From: an uncultured Burkholderiales bacterium
GTDB lineage: Bacteria > Pseudomonadota > Gammaproteobacteria > Burkholderiales > Burkholderiaceae_D
Length of the DNA stretch: 35,801 bases
Direction of reading: 5' to 3'
Assembly (NCBI GenBank): GCA_903836575.1
Contig: CAILRJ010000091.1
Coordinates: forward strand, 1-35,801
The notes beneath the pieces are model-generated. The model was not told the origin of the DNA. It did no database searches and saw nothing but the letters and a program-made list of their open reading frames with translations. The position numbers were made by a program, and so were the translations under genes. Positions within the stretch are counted from its first letter, which is position 1. Each line of letters opens with the position of its first letter. Shown here in pieces: positions 7,522 through 15,565 of the stretch.

Positions 7522-10470
7522 ATGACCCATTTACACGATTTGATTTCCTCCGAGCTGGAACAGTCCTGTGCCCGGGAGCCGATCCACCTGCTCGGCGCCG
7601 TACAGCCGCACGGATTCGTGATGGTGGTTGATCCGGCGAGCGCCTGCATCGTGCAGGTATCAAGCGGCATCACGCGTCACTGGCCAGGCCTGCCGGACGC
7701 CTTCGCGATGATCGGCACAGCGCTGGTCGACTGGGTCGATGGTGCCGACAACTACGCGCTGTCGGGCCTGTCAACGACCAAGCCGAAGATCCTGCCGTGG
7801 CAACCGCGCATGGCACCGGCCAGCAGCAATTCCACCGGTATCGTGGATTGTGTATGGGAATGTCTTGCCCACCGCAGCGGTGACGTCCTCCTCCTCGAAT
7901 GGCTACCGCTCGACATCAATACCGCAGAACGCTTGAGACAAAACTACCTGTTAGCCGACCTCACCAGCGCCATGTCCCAATTGCGCCAGACCACCAGCCT
8001 CGACGACTTCTGCCAGGAGATCGCGGTATCGGTTCAGCATATGAGTAAATTCGACCGGGTCATGATTTACCGTTTCCTGCCTGACGGCTGCGGCGAAGTC
8101 ATCGCTGAACACACCGCCGAAGGACACGCACAGTGCTATCTCGGATTACGCTTCCCGGCCTCCGACATTCCAAGCCAGGCGCGCCAACTGTACCTGACCA
8201 ATACGCTGCGCATTCTGGTCGATGTCGACGCCGAAGCCGACACGCTGTTGCCGGCCACGCGGACGCTGGATCAGAGCCACAGCCTTTTACGCAGCCTGTC
8301 ACCGGTCCATTTGTGCTACCTGCGGAACATGCGCGTCTGCGCAACGATGACCTTATCGATCATCGTCGACGGCCAGCTGTGGGGTTTGATCACCTGCCAC
8401 CACCATGCACCGAAGGTAGCACCCTTCCAGCTCCGTGATGGCTTGCGCCAACTCAGTGAAGTGGTCGCCGAAGTGGCCAGCATGCGCATCGCCGCGCTGT
8501 GCGAGCAGCAAACAAATACGCATCGCCGTGCTCTCGACGCGCTGCTCGCCAGCCTGCAGCAGAGCCTGATCCTGGCCGGCAATATTCCCCGGGCGCTGGC
8601 TGCTTGCCTGCCGCAGTTGCTGGCGGCTTTCGGTGCCAGCGGACTGGGCGTTCAGATCGACGAGGTGATGTATGTCGGCGGCACCGACCGGCACATTGGC
8701 GCGGCGGCAGAAATTCTGCAGGAGATCACGATGCTGACCGGACAGGATGCCAGCGCGGCGGACGAAACAATAACAATCCGGACCTGGGACCGCTTGCCGG
8801 GCTCCTCACTGCAGCGGCTGGTCACGTTGCCGGATGCTGCCGGCCTGATGCTGGCCCAATGCGCCGGCCCGCGGCCCGCCCTCTGTTACCTGGTCAGACC
8901 GGAACAAGTGCAGCAAGTCCGCTGGGCCGGCGAGCCCGAAAAAAATACCGTCGTGCTGCCGGATGGGCAACTCCGACTGGAACCCCGCCGCTCGTTTTTG
9001 GAATGGCAGCAAACGCTCGGAGGTCGCGCACAGGCGTGGAACGGGATTGAGGCGGCGGCACTCGAAAAACTCCTGTGTCTGCTGTGCGATCACCACCAGA
9101 GCCAGGCCAACGAGGTCACGCACCGCAAGTTGCAATGGCGCGCACACCATGATCCACTGACCGGCCTGTTCAACCGCCGCGCGATGGAGGATGAAGTCAC
9201 TGAGCGGCTCAAAAATGGCAAATTCAATTCGGCACTGATCCTGCTCGACATCGATCGTTTCAAACAGATCAATGATCGCTATGGCCATGCCGCTGGTGAT
9301 CAGGTGCTGCAGGAACTGAGCCTGCGACTGGAATCAGCGGTGCGCGAATTCGATTTGGTGGCACGCCTGGGGGGTGACGAATTTATGCTGCTGATGCATC
9401 TGCCGCAAGCCGATCCGGCACAGGTGCTGGGCGTCGCTGACCGGCTGCACCAGGCGGTCGCCGCGCCTGTCCTCATCAACGGCCAAGCGCTGACGATTAG
9501 CATTTCTGTCGGTATTGCAGTCCCGCCTCTGCATGGGCAAACGGTGAGCGACTTGCTGCGACGGGCGGACCTGGCGCTGTATCGGGCCAAGACCGCCGGG
9601 CGCGCGCGCAGCATCGTGTTCGATCCGGCCATGGAGTCGAATCAAACCGCCAGCGACCAACTTGACAATGATCTGGCATGCGCCGTCGACAACCATGAGT
9701 TGTCGCTGGTGTTCCAGCCCAAGGTCGACCTGACCAGCTTCCGGGTGGTCGGCATGGAAGCACTGGTGCGCTGGGATCATCCGGTGCGCGGCCCGGTTTC
9801 GCCTGCCGTATTTATCCCGATTGCCGAGCGCACTGGTCAGATCGTGCGCATCGATCGTTGGGTTATGCAACAGGCGATTGCGACACAGGCCCGCTGGCGC
9901 GCACAGGGCCATGCCGACCTGCCGGTTGCGATTAACCTGTCGATGCAGGATATCGCATCGTCTGGCCTGATCCGGCACCTCAATGCACTGCTCCATGAAT
10001 TCCGGATCCCGCCGGCATTGCTGGAAATTGACATTATCGAATCCTCGTTGATGCACGAGTTCGACCACTGCCGCCAAGTCTTGCAGGAACTCCATGCGAG
10101 CGGCATCCACCTGAGCATGGATGATTTCGGCACTGGCTTTTCGTCGTTGAGCCATCTGCGCAAGCTACCGTTGCAATGCCTGAAAATCGATCAGTCGTTC
10201 ACCCGCAACATGCTCGACGACGACAGTGCCGAAAAGCTGATCCAAGCCCTGCTCGCCATGGGACTGGCGCTGAAAATGCAGATGGTCGCCGAAGGTATTG
10301 ACACCGTCGACCAGATGACCTGGCTGAAAAGCCATGGCTGCCTGATCGGTCAGGGCGCGTTGTTCAGCCGGCCGGTGCAGGCCGATGTCCTGCACCAGGT
10401 CATCGCCGAGATCGAAAGCCGCTTCCTCAGTGTGACCGTCCAGCCAGAATCGTTCGCACTCGCCGGCTGA
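7522..10470 (+). CDS. Bacteriophytochrome with GGDEF and EAL output domains
   Basis: This is a 982-aa light sensor. The N-terminal PAS region has SCAREPIHLLGAVQPHG with the biliverdin-binding Cys16. The GAF domain (about 150-310) has PASDIPSQAR and SPVHLCYLRNMRV. The PHY domain (about 320-515) has the tongue motif PRRSFLEWQQTLGGRA. The GGDEF domain (about 540-700) has HDPLTGLFNRR, an RxxD inhibitory site (REFD) and intact LGGDEF. The EAL domain (about 710-965) has EALVRW, AINLS, IDIIES, DDFGTGFSS, LKIDQSF and VAEG. Both cyclic di-GMP synthesis and hydrolysis therefore look possible, presumably switched by red/far-red light. AGGGAG eight bases upstream supports the start. No haem oxygenase gene is adjacent, so biliverdin must come from elsewhere. 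The 3' end overlaps phnE by 44 bp on the other strand. Confidence 0.95.
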   Translation: MTHLHDLISSELEQSCAREPIHLLGAVQPHGFVMVVDPASACIVQVSSGITRHWPGLPDAFAMIGTALVDWVDGADNYALSGLSTTKPKILPWQPRMAPASSNSTGIVDCVWECLAHRSGDVLLLEWLPLDINTAERLRQNYLLADLTSAMSQLRQTTSLDDFCQEIAVSVQHMSKFDRVMIYRFLPDGCGEVIAEHTAEGHAQCYLGLRFPASDIPSQARQLYLTNTLRILVDVDAEADTLLPATRTLDQSHSLLRSLSPVHLCYLRNMRVCATMTLSIIVDGQLWGLITCHHHAPKVAPFQLRDGLRQLSEVVAEVASMRIAALCEQQTNTHRRALDALLASLQQSLILAGNIPRALAACLPQLLAAFGASGLGVQIDEVMYVGGTDRHIGAAAEILQEITMLTGQDASAADETITIRTWDRLPGSSLQRLVTLPDAAGLMLAQCAGPRPALCYLVRPEQVQQVRWAGEPEKNTVVLPDGQLRLEPRRSFLEWQQTLGGRAQAWNGIEAAALEKLLCLLCDHHQSQANEVTHRKLQWRAHHDPLTGLFNRRAMEDEVTERLKNGKFNSALILLDIDRFKQINDRYGHAAGDQVLQELSLRLESAVREFDLVARLGGDEFMLLMHLPQADPAQVLGVADRLHQAVAAPVLINGQALTISISVGIAVPPLHGQTVSDLLRRADLALYRAKTAGRARSIVFDPAMESNQTASDQLDNDLACAVDNHELSLVFQPKVDLTSFRVVGMEALVRWDHPVRGPVSPAVFIPIAERTGQIVRIDRWVMQQAIATQARWRAQGHADLPVAINLSMQDIASSGLIRHLNALLHEFRIPPALLEIDIIESSLMHEFDHCRQVLQELHASGIHLSMDDFGTGFSSLSHLRKLPLQCLKIDQSFTRNMLDDDSAEKLIQALLAMGLALKMQMVAEGIDTVDQMTWLKSHGCLIGQGALFSRPVQADVLHQVIAEIESRFLSVTVQPESFALAG

Positions 10471-11302
10471 TCCGGTCGAAGCAAGTCACCAGCAGGACGA
10501 TGGCAATTAACAGTGTCGCCAGCCGGCCCCACTGGAACAGCGACACGGCCTCGGAGACCAGCAGCCCGAGGCCGCCCACACCGATCAAGCCGAGCACGGT
10601 CGAGTCGCGCATGTTGAATTCCCAGATGTACAGATGGATCGACAATCCCTGCGGCAATAGCGTGCGTGGCAACGCATGCCAGACCGTTTGCAGCGGCGTC
10701 ATGCCGATTACCCGACCGCAATCGATCAGGCGCTCGTCAATATTCTCGATGGCCTCGGCATATAGCTTGCCGTAGGTGCCAAAAGAGTGAAAAGCGATGG
10801 CCAGAATACCGGCCATCGGACCGAGCCCGATGATGCCGACCAGCAGCAAGCCGAACACCAGCGCATGGATCGCCCGTGCGATGTCGAGCAAACCGCGCGC
10901 CGGCGATGCCAGCCAGCGCGGCATGGCGAGATTGCGCGCGGCGACCAGGCCGAACGGCAGCGCCGTCAGCGCTGCTAGCAACGAACCTAGCGTAGCGACT
11001 TTCAAGGTGGTCCAGATTGCGCTGGCAAGACCGGTCAGATAGCGCTGTTCAGTCGCGCGTTGATCTTCGACGCGCAGCACCACGCCTTCATCGTTGCGGT
11101 ATTCGAGGCGTGGATTGCCGAACCAGACATTGAGCAGACTCGGGCGCGACAATTCGTGCGCGGTCTTGAGCAGGTTATCCAGCGGATTGCGGCCGAACTG
11201 CACGTCGCCGTCGCGCACGAAACTGATCGCGCTGGCGGCGATCAGCACTCCATACAGCGCGGCAAAAAGCCACAGGCGCGTGCGCCCGGCGAAGCTCGGC
11301 AC
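10427..11302 (-). CDS. phnE: Phosphonate/phosphite-type ABC transporter permease (PhnE-like)
   Basis: This 291-aa inner-membrane permease starts at GTG, six bases after the phnD stop. It has an N-terminal hydrophobic segment, a periplasmic stretch, then the BPD transporter core (GLASAIWTTLKVATLGSLLA, FGLVAARNLAMP, IHALVFGLLLVGIIGLGP). The ATPase-contact loop lies around YAEAIENIDERLIDCGRVIGMTPLQTV, and NMRDSTVLGLIGVGGLG is typical of PhnE. It works with the adjacent PhnD-like binding protein to import phosphonate, phosphite or a related oxyanion. No ATPase (PhnC) gene is present nearby. The last 44 bp run antisense to the end of the phytochrome gene. Confidence 0.88.
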   Translation of the reverse strand: MPSFAGRTRLWLFAALYGVLIAASAISFVRDGDVQFGRNPLDNLLKTAHELSRPSLLNVWFGNPRLEYRNDEGVVLRVEDQRATEQRYLTGLASAIWTTLKVATLGSLLAALTALPFGLVAARNLAMPRWLASPARGLLDIARAIHALVFGLLLVGIIGLGPMAGILAIAFHSFGTYGKLYAEAIENIDERLIDCGRVIGMTPLQTVWHALPRTLLPQGLSIHLYIWEFNMRDSTVLGLIGVGGLGLLVSEAVSLFQWGRLATLLIAIVLLVTCFDRISRRVRTILAGRSH

Positions 11303-11308
11303 CGGCGA

Positions 11309-12172
11309 TTACTTGCGCGGTTGCAGCTTGCCGGTGGCCAGCCCGGCATCGCGGATCGAACTGTAGAGCTTGTCGTCGCTTTTGACGAAGCCGGTGTAAT
11401 GCGCTGGCAGCAAACCCGGGTTGGTCTTGAGCTCGGCGCCAACCTGTTCCAGTGCGAGCTGGAGTTGCGCAACCAATGCCTTATCTTTCATCAAGTCGCC
11501 GCTAACGGCCACCGCATCATTGGGCAGCGGTGCCGAGGTCCAGAATATCTTGCTGTCGGCGGCTTTGATCAAACCCTGTTCGATCATCGCATTGCGATTA
11601 CGGTCGTAGTCGGCACCGGCATCGAGCTCACCGCGCGTGACTTGCGTTTCAATGGCCTGGTGTTTGGTGTAGAGCACCTTGCTGAAGTATTTTTCAGGGT
11701 CGGGAATGCCCATTTTCAGGAACTGATGGGTCGGAATCAAATAACCCGAAGTCGAACCCTTGTCACCAAAGGCGAAAGTGCGCCCCTTCAGGTCAGCCAG
11801 GCTGTTGATACCGGAATTGGGGTGCGTGATCATCAGTGCGAAGTACTCGGGTTTGCCGTCATACAGAATGGTCGCAACCGCCTGCGCGCCGGAATAATTA
11901 TTGGCCAGCACATAGCCCCACGGACCCATCAGCGCAATATCGGTTTCGCCATTGGCGAGCGACTTGGCCAATCCTTCCCAGCTATCGACGGTGCGCAGTT
12001 CGACCGGCTTGCCGAGTTTTTTCGACAGGTACTCGGCCAGCGGACGATAGGTGGCGTCGTTCTTTTCCTTGTCGGGTTGGAACAGGCCGACACCGAGGCG
12101 CAACGTATCGGCAGCAAGAGCGCTACTACAGACCAGCGCGGCGGCAAGGAACAGGACGACGGGACGCAACAT
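11309..12172 (-). CDS. phnD: Phosphate/phosphonate-type ABC substrate-binding protein (PhnD-like)
   Basis: This 287-aa periplasmic binding protein has a signal peptide ending near SALAAD (about residues 1-20). The type II binding fold is recognised from LRLGVGLFQPDKEKND, the conserved YRPLAEYLSKKLGKPVEL, GETDIALMGPWGYVLA, FAFGDKGSTSGYLIPT (anion-binding STSG) and ELDAGADYDRNRNAM. It heads a two-gene unit with the permease. The ligand could be phosphonate, phosphite, phosphate or an arsenic oxyanion; sequence alone does not decide. The 73-bp gap from the MTA phosphorylase on the same strand would permit co-transcription. Confidence 0.87.
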   Translation of the reverse strand: MLRPVVLFLAAALVCSSALAADTLRLGVGLFQPDKEKNDATYRPLAEYLSKKLGKPVELRTVDSWEGLAKSLANGETDIALMGPWGYVLANNYSGAQAVATILYDGKPEYFALMITHPNSGINSLADLKGRTFAFGDKGSTSGYLIPTHQFLKMGIPDPEKYFSKVLYTKHQAIETQVTRGELDAGADYDRNRNAMIEQGLIKAADSKIFWTSAPLPNDAVAVSGDLMKDKALVAQLQLALEQVGAELKTNPGLLPAHYTGFVKSDDKLYSSIRDAGLATGKLQPRK

Positions 12173-12245
12173 GATTCACTCCAAAATGGGGGTTGGTCGC
12201 GCCGTGACAGCGCGCATTACACAAGTAAAAAACAGCGGGATCGCG

Positions 12246-13118
12246 CTACAAGTATTTTTCCAGCAGCGGCAACAGCTTCTCGCGCGTGGCAGTTGGCATT
12301 GCCGATGCCGGCGTGACCAGCGCTTGTGCCAGCGCCGTGTGCGCCAGCGAGACCGGGGCCTGCGCTGCCAGCCGGCGAATTGCTGCGCGCAATACTTGCT
12401 GGGCTCCGGCGGCATTGTGCATCATGTTGCCGATTGCCATTTCAGCCGTCACCGGGGCGTGGCCTGTATGCCAGCAATCAAAGTCGGTCACCAGCGCCAG
12501 CGTGGCATACGCAATTTCGGCTTCGCGCGCGAGCCGGGCCTCCGGCAAGTTGGTCATACCGATCACCGACGCGCCCCACGCGCGGTAGAGCTGCGATTCG
12601 GCCAGTGTCGAAAAAGCCGGCCCTTCGATGCACACATACGTACCGCCGCGATGCAGCGTTGCTTCCGGCAAGGCGGCATCCTCGAACGCATCGGCGACCA
12701 GCTGACTCAGTGCCGCGCAGACCGGCTGCGCCAGACTGATGTGGGCCACCGCGCCGTCGCCAAAAAACGTATTGACGCGCTGGCGCGTCATGTCGATGTA
12801 CTGATCCGGCAGCACCATGTGACGCGGCGCCATGTCTTCGCGCAGCGAGCCGACTGCCGATACCGACAGCAGGTACGCTACGCCCAGACTCTTGAGCGCC
12901 CAGATGTTGGCGCGATACGGAATTTCAGTGGGCAGCAAGCGATGGCCGCGCCCATGACGGGCCAGGAAGGCAACCTGCACGCCCTCGATCGTACCGATGG
13001 TGATCGCATCCGACGGCGCACCGAACGGCGTGTCGACGGTGACTTCATGCCTGTTTTCCAACCCATCCATGTTGTACAGGCCGCTGCCACCGAGAATGGC
13101 GAATCGAATTTTTTGCAT
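12246..13118 (-). CDS. mtnP: S-methyl-5'-thioadenosine phosphorylase
   Basis: This is a 290-aa member of the PNP/MTAP phosphorylase family. Visible motifs are [15 protein letters not shown] (phosphate-binding GGSG), [75 protein letters not shown] and the base-site TDFDCWH. The two aspartates in that last motif favour 6-aminopurines, so methylthioadenosine rather than a 6-oxopurine substrate is expected. The enzyme splits MTA into adenine and methylthioribose-1-phosphate in methionine salvage. No other salvage gene is nearby. Only a weak ribosome binding site (AAGAAA) is visible. Its closeness to ArsS may be incidental. Confidence 0.9.
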   Translation of the reverse strand: MQKIRFAILGGSGLYNMDGLENRHEVTVDTPFGAPSDAITIGTIEGVQVAFLARHGRGHRLLPTEIPYRANIWALKSLGVAYLLSVSAVGSLREDMAPRHMVLPDQYIDMTRQRVNTFFGDGAVAHISLAQPVCAALSQLVADAFEDAALPEATLHRGGTYVCIEGPAFSTLAESQLYRAWGASVIGMTNLPEARLAREAEIAYATLALVTDFDCWHTGHAPVTAEMAIGNMMHNAAGAQQVLRAAIRRLAAQAPVSLAHTALAQALVTPASAMPTATREKLLPLLEKYL

Positions 13119-13401
13119 GTGTCATTTCTTGAAAAAAGTGTAGGTTGTGACGCGTGCCACGAGGTAAAAAAAGGAGGGTCGCCGGCAACGTCGTTTATTG
13201 TACGTGGATGTACCTGAAAGATATAAGCCAACGTAACTGCAGGATCGTGTGAAGTCGCGTGCAACGAGTGATGGGGATATACGAAGATATGCCGATTGCG
13301 GGATTGGCTTGCTGGTTGGCGGGCCGACTGGTGCGACCCGCGCCGGATAGTGCGACCTGAACCGGCAGGGCGGACAGCTCAGGTACTGACACTACAGAGA
13401 C
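13119..13401. other. Gene-free interval upstream of mtnP
   Basis: I see no credible gene here. It holds the mtnP upstream region, a GTGCGACC direct repeat (two copies 19 bp apart, near 13332-13366) and a GC-rich imperfect hairpin around 13318-13346. A short CDACHEVKKGG-like reading at about 13147-13179 resembles a haem motif but leads nowhere. Confidence 0.4.
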
Positions 13402-13608
13402 TTAGACATCCAGATTCATATCGGGAGCCACAGTCTCTATAACTGGAGCAGGAGACGAAGTTACTGTGATTTTTGGACCGTTTTCTTTAACGTAGTCAAC
13501 AACAACATTGACAGCTTTCTTGGTTGCAGCAGCCATGTCTTGAGCAATATGACCAGTTTGAATTTGTACGCTACCGCCATTATTTCCAGTAATTTTAATC
13601 GCAGACAT
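13402..13608 (-). CDS. Unrecognised small protein, 68 aa
   Basis: I do not recognise this protein. The start at 13608 is favoured by a near-ideal AAGGAG seven bases upstream; the ORF track start (13632) lacks this. The sequence begins MSAIKITGNNGGSVQIQTG, has a lysine-containing segment likely to be helical (about residues 20-43, AQDMAAATKKAVNVVVDYVK), and ends in a Pro/Val-rich acidic tail. There is no signal peptide, cysteine or transmembrane helix. Base composition is lower in GC than the flanking housekeeping genes. An inverted repeat lies 60-100 bp upstream. It could be a small structural protein, a leader-type peptide or a recently acquired gene. Confidence 0.6.
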   Translation of the reverse strand: MSAIKITGNNGGSVQIQTGHIAQDMAAATKKAVNVVVDYVKENGPKITVTSSPAPVIETVAPDMNLDV

Positions 13609-13668
13609 ATTAATTCTCCTTGAACGCACCACACGATTGTAGTTGCCATCATTGGTGCTCCCATCAGA

Positions 13669-13709
13669 TTCAGAGTTCCATAACGTTACTTAATTATCAC
13701 GACTCTGAA
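13669..13709 (-). promoter_or_regulatory. Inverted repeat upstream of the 68-aa ORF
   Basis: TTCAGAGT and ACTCTGAA are perfect 8-bp arms 25 bp apart, with the palindrome AACGTT between them. On the minus strand a GATAAT -10-like hexamer lies between the arms. This fits an operator around a promoter, but no strong -35 box is evident. Confidence 0.35.
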
Positions 13710-14165
13710 GGTGCCCACCTAGTTCGTATCGATTGAGAAAACCTGAGTATTTATTTTGACTTGATCAGCGTTACCTGATGTCGGTTTCGGCATGTTGATC
13801 CCGTCAAAGGTCGGCAAGCCAGGTGATCCGCATGACGCGGCTCAACCCGCTTATAGCGAAATAATGCTTAGGCGCATCACCGGATTCAGCAGAACAGGTT
13901 CACGAGCTGGCCGCTAAAGGACTCCCTTGCCGACATAGACACTCTGCTGCGGTACTGCTCCCTGAATACCGACCATGCCGTTTTACCAAACCCGGCATAA
14001 CGCACAAGAAAAACGGTGCGCGTGGCATTACAAAAACCTCGAGAGAGGGCGCTGCGTAATGCGCAATGCATGCGGGAAGTTCAGCAGCTGGCTGCGTAAC
14101 CTCTGATGTTCGCAATGCTTTACGACTTCATGCTTGTGCGTAGCAAGCGGCTTACGGGGTGACCT
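13710..14165. other. Gene-poor interval with no supported gene
   Basis: Only short ORFs occur, on both strands, without ribosome binding sites or recognisable motifs. Stop codons are frequent in all frames. It may be degraded former coding DNA, but I cannot identify a parent gene. No tRNA or insertion sequence end is visible. Confidence 0.45.
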
Positions 14166-14369
14166 CTACAAGCTGTCGACCGGGATGATCTGAGTCTTGG
14201 TGTTAGTGTCCGTCATAATGGTGACGACTGACACATCGTAATTATTTGGATCAGCGGGTGATGTCGCGTCCTTTGATGAGGGGAGCGGGTGTGAACTAAC
14301 CAGTGTCGACGACTGGACGCTGGAATGGGCACGGGCGGGCATCGAGGGAATAGTTGGGGCGGCACTCAT
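14166..14369 (-). CDS. Unrecognised small Ser/Thr/Pro-rich protein, 67 aa
   Basis: I do not recognise this protein. The ATG at 14369 has GAAAGG about six bases upstream, which is a better start than the TTG at 14375. The N-terminal 40 residues are low-complexity, rich in Ser, Pro, Ala and Thr (MSAAPTIPSMPARAHSS...). The C-terminal part (NNYDVSVVTIMTDTNTKTQII) could form beta strands. It has no cysteine, signal peptide or membrane segment. Like the 68-aa ORF 560 bp downstream, it starts MSA and stands alone in a gene-poor stretch. Codon bias is modest, so it could be a chance ORF. Confidence 0.45.
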   Translation of the reverse strand: MSAAPTIPSMPARAHSSVQSSTLVSSHPLPSSKDATSPADPNNYDVSVVTIMTDTNTKTQIIPVDSL

Positions 14370-14387
14370 TGTCAACCTTTCAAAAGT

Positions 14388-14407
14388 CGACCACTTTATT
14401 ATGGTCG
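14388..14407 (-). promoter_or_regulatory. Inverted repeat before the 67-aa ORF
   Basis: CGACCA and TGGTCG are perfect 6-bp arms around an AT-rich 8-bp centre. On the minus strand they frame a CATAAT -10-like hexamer 19-38 bp upstream of the ATG. It is a possible promoter/operator. Confidence 0.3.
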
Positions 14408-14462
14408 CTTTGGTCAGTGGCTGCGTCAGAGCACCGGTTCCATTGCTGACAGTCCGGACTCA

Positions 14463-15452
14463 CTACACCCGCAGCGGCGCTTCATCCATCAGCGCAACCT
14501 GCTCGCGCAGTTCGAGAATGCGGTCCTGCCAGTAACGTTGCGTGTTGAACCACGGGAATGCCACCGGGAAAGCCGGATCTTCCCAGCGCCGCGCCAGCCA
14601 TGCCGAGTAATGCAGCAGGCGCAGGGTGCGCAAGGCTTCGATCAGATGCAGTTCGCGCGGATCGAACGCGCAAAAGTCTTCGTAGCCGGCCAGCAAATCC
14701 GACATTTGCCGCACCATGTCGCCGCGCTCGCCCGACAGCATCATCCACAAATCCTGAATCGCCGGTCCATTGCGGCTGTCATCAAAATCGACAAAATGCG
14801 GGCCGGCATCGGTCCACAATACGTTGCCGCTATGGACATCGCCATGCAAGCGCAGGCTGGCCACGTCGCCGGCGCGGTCATAGCAACGGCGCACGCCATC
14901 GAGTGCCATCGTCGTCACGCTCTGCCAGGCGGCGAGCAATTCGGGCGGAATGAAATCATGCGCGAGCAGCCAGGCGCGCGGCTCGGTGCCAAAGCTATGG
15001 ATATCGAGCGTCGGACGTTGCATGAAAGGTTTGAGTGCGCCGACCGCATGAATGCGGCCGATGAAGCGGCCCATCCATTCCAGCGTCGCCGGGTCTTCGA
15101 GTTCCGGTGCACGACCGCCGTGGCGGGCAAACACGGCAAAACGAAAGCCGTCGAGATTGTGCAAGCTATTGCCATCGCCCAGACGGGTGGCCGAGACCAC
15201 CGGAATTTCCTGCGCGACCAGTTCTTCGACGAAGGCATGCTCTTCAAGGATGGCCGCGTCACTCCAGCGACCGGGCCGGTAAAATTTGGCAACCACGGGC
15301 GGACCATCGTCGATGCCGATCTGATAGACACGATTTTCGTAACTGTTGAGCGCCAGCAAGCGACCATCGCCATGCAGGCCGATGCTATCGAGGGCGTCGA
15401 GCACCAGGTCGGGGCTGAGGTCGGCAAAAGAGGGAGTCGTGGGTAAGTTCAT
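14463..15452 (-). CDS. srkA: Stress response serine/threonine protein kinase SrkA (YihE/RdoA)
   Basis: This is a 329-aa cytoplasmic kinase of the choline kinase/APH fold. The start at 15452 aligns MNLPTTPSFADLSPDLVLDAL with the family N-terminus and gives the usual length of about 328; the ORF track start at 15545 is too long. Motifs are LNSYENRVYQIG, VVAKFYRP (ATP-binding lysine), ILEEHAFVEEL, the catalytic HGDVHSGNVLW around residue 200 and the metal-binding FVDFDDSRNGPAIQDLW. E. coli SrkA protects against programmed death under oxidative and envelope stress. It is divergent from the SEC-C protein gene, with a 113-bp shared upstream region containing a TACGGCC/GGCCGTA repeat. Confidence 0.93.
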   Translation of the reverse strand: MNLPTTPSFADLSPDLVLDALDSIGLHGDGRLLALNSYENRVYQIGIDDGPPVVAKFYRPGRWSDAAILEEHAFVEELVAQEIPVVSATRLGDGNSLHNLDGFRFAVFARHGGRAPELEDPATLEWMGRFIGRIHAVGALKPFMQRPTLDIHSFGTEPRAWLLAHDFIPPELLAAWQSVTTMALDGVRRCYDRAGDVASLRLHGDVHSGNVLWTDAGPHFVDFDDSRNGPAIQDLWMMLSGERGDMVRQMSDLLAGYEDFCAFDPRELHLIEALRTLRLLHYSAWLARRWEDPAFPVAFPWFNTQRYWQDRILELREQVALMDEAPLRV

Positions 15453-15565
15453 GCGTGGCATTGTACGGCCGCGCTGGCAAGGCCGGCCGTATTTGATCGT
15501 GCCGGCCAGCCACCGGATCGATACAGGCGATACACTACGCCCCATTCAATTTTCCGGAGCTTTCC

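Noticed and set aside
13147-13179. CDACHEVKKGG reading, resembling a cytochrome c haem motif
   Set aside because: The frame ends after a few more codons without any cytochrome fold, and upstream it runs antisense into mtnP. It is probably chance.
12051-13217. 388-aa plus-strand ORF
   Set aside because: It lies antisense to mtnP and the phnD start, has no domain signature, and is rich in Arg/Gln/His as expected for a shadow.
13461-13664. 67-aa ORF overlapping the 68-aa small ORF
   Set aside because: It is in another frame with no ribosome binding site; the AAGGAG site serves the 13608 start instead.
13886-14115. Short ORFs (61 and 71 aa, minus strand)
   Set aside because: They overlap each other in different frames, have no ribosome binding site, and resemble no transposase or other family I know.
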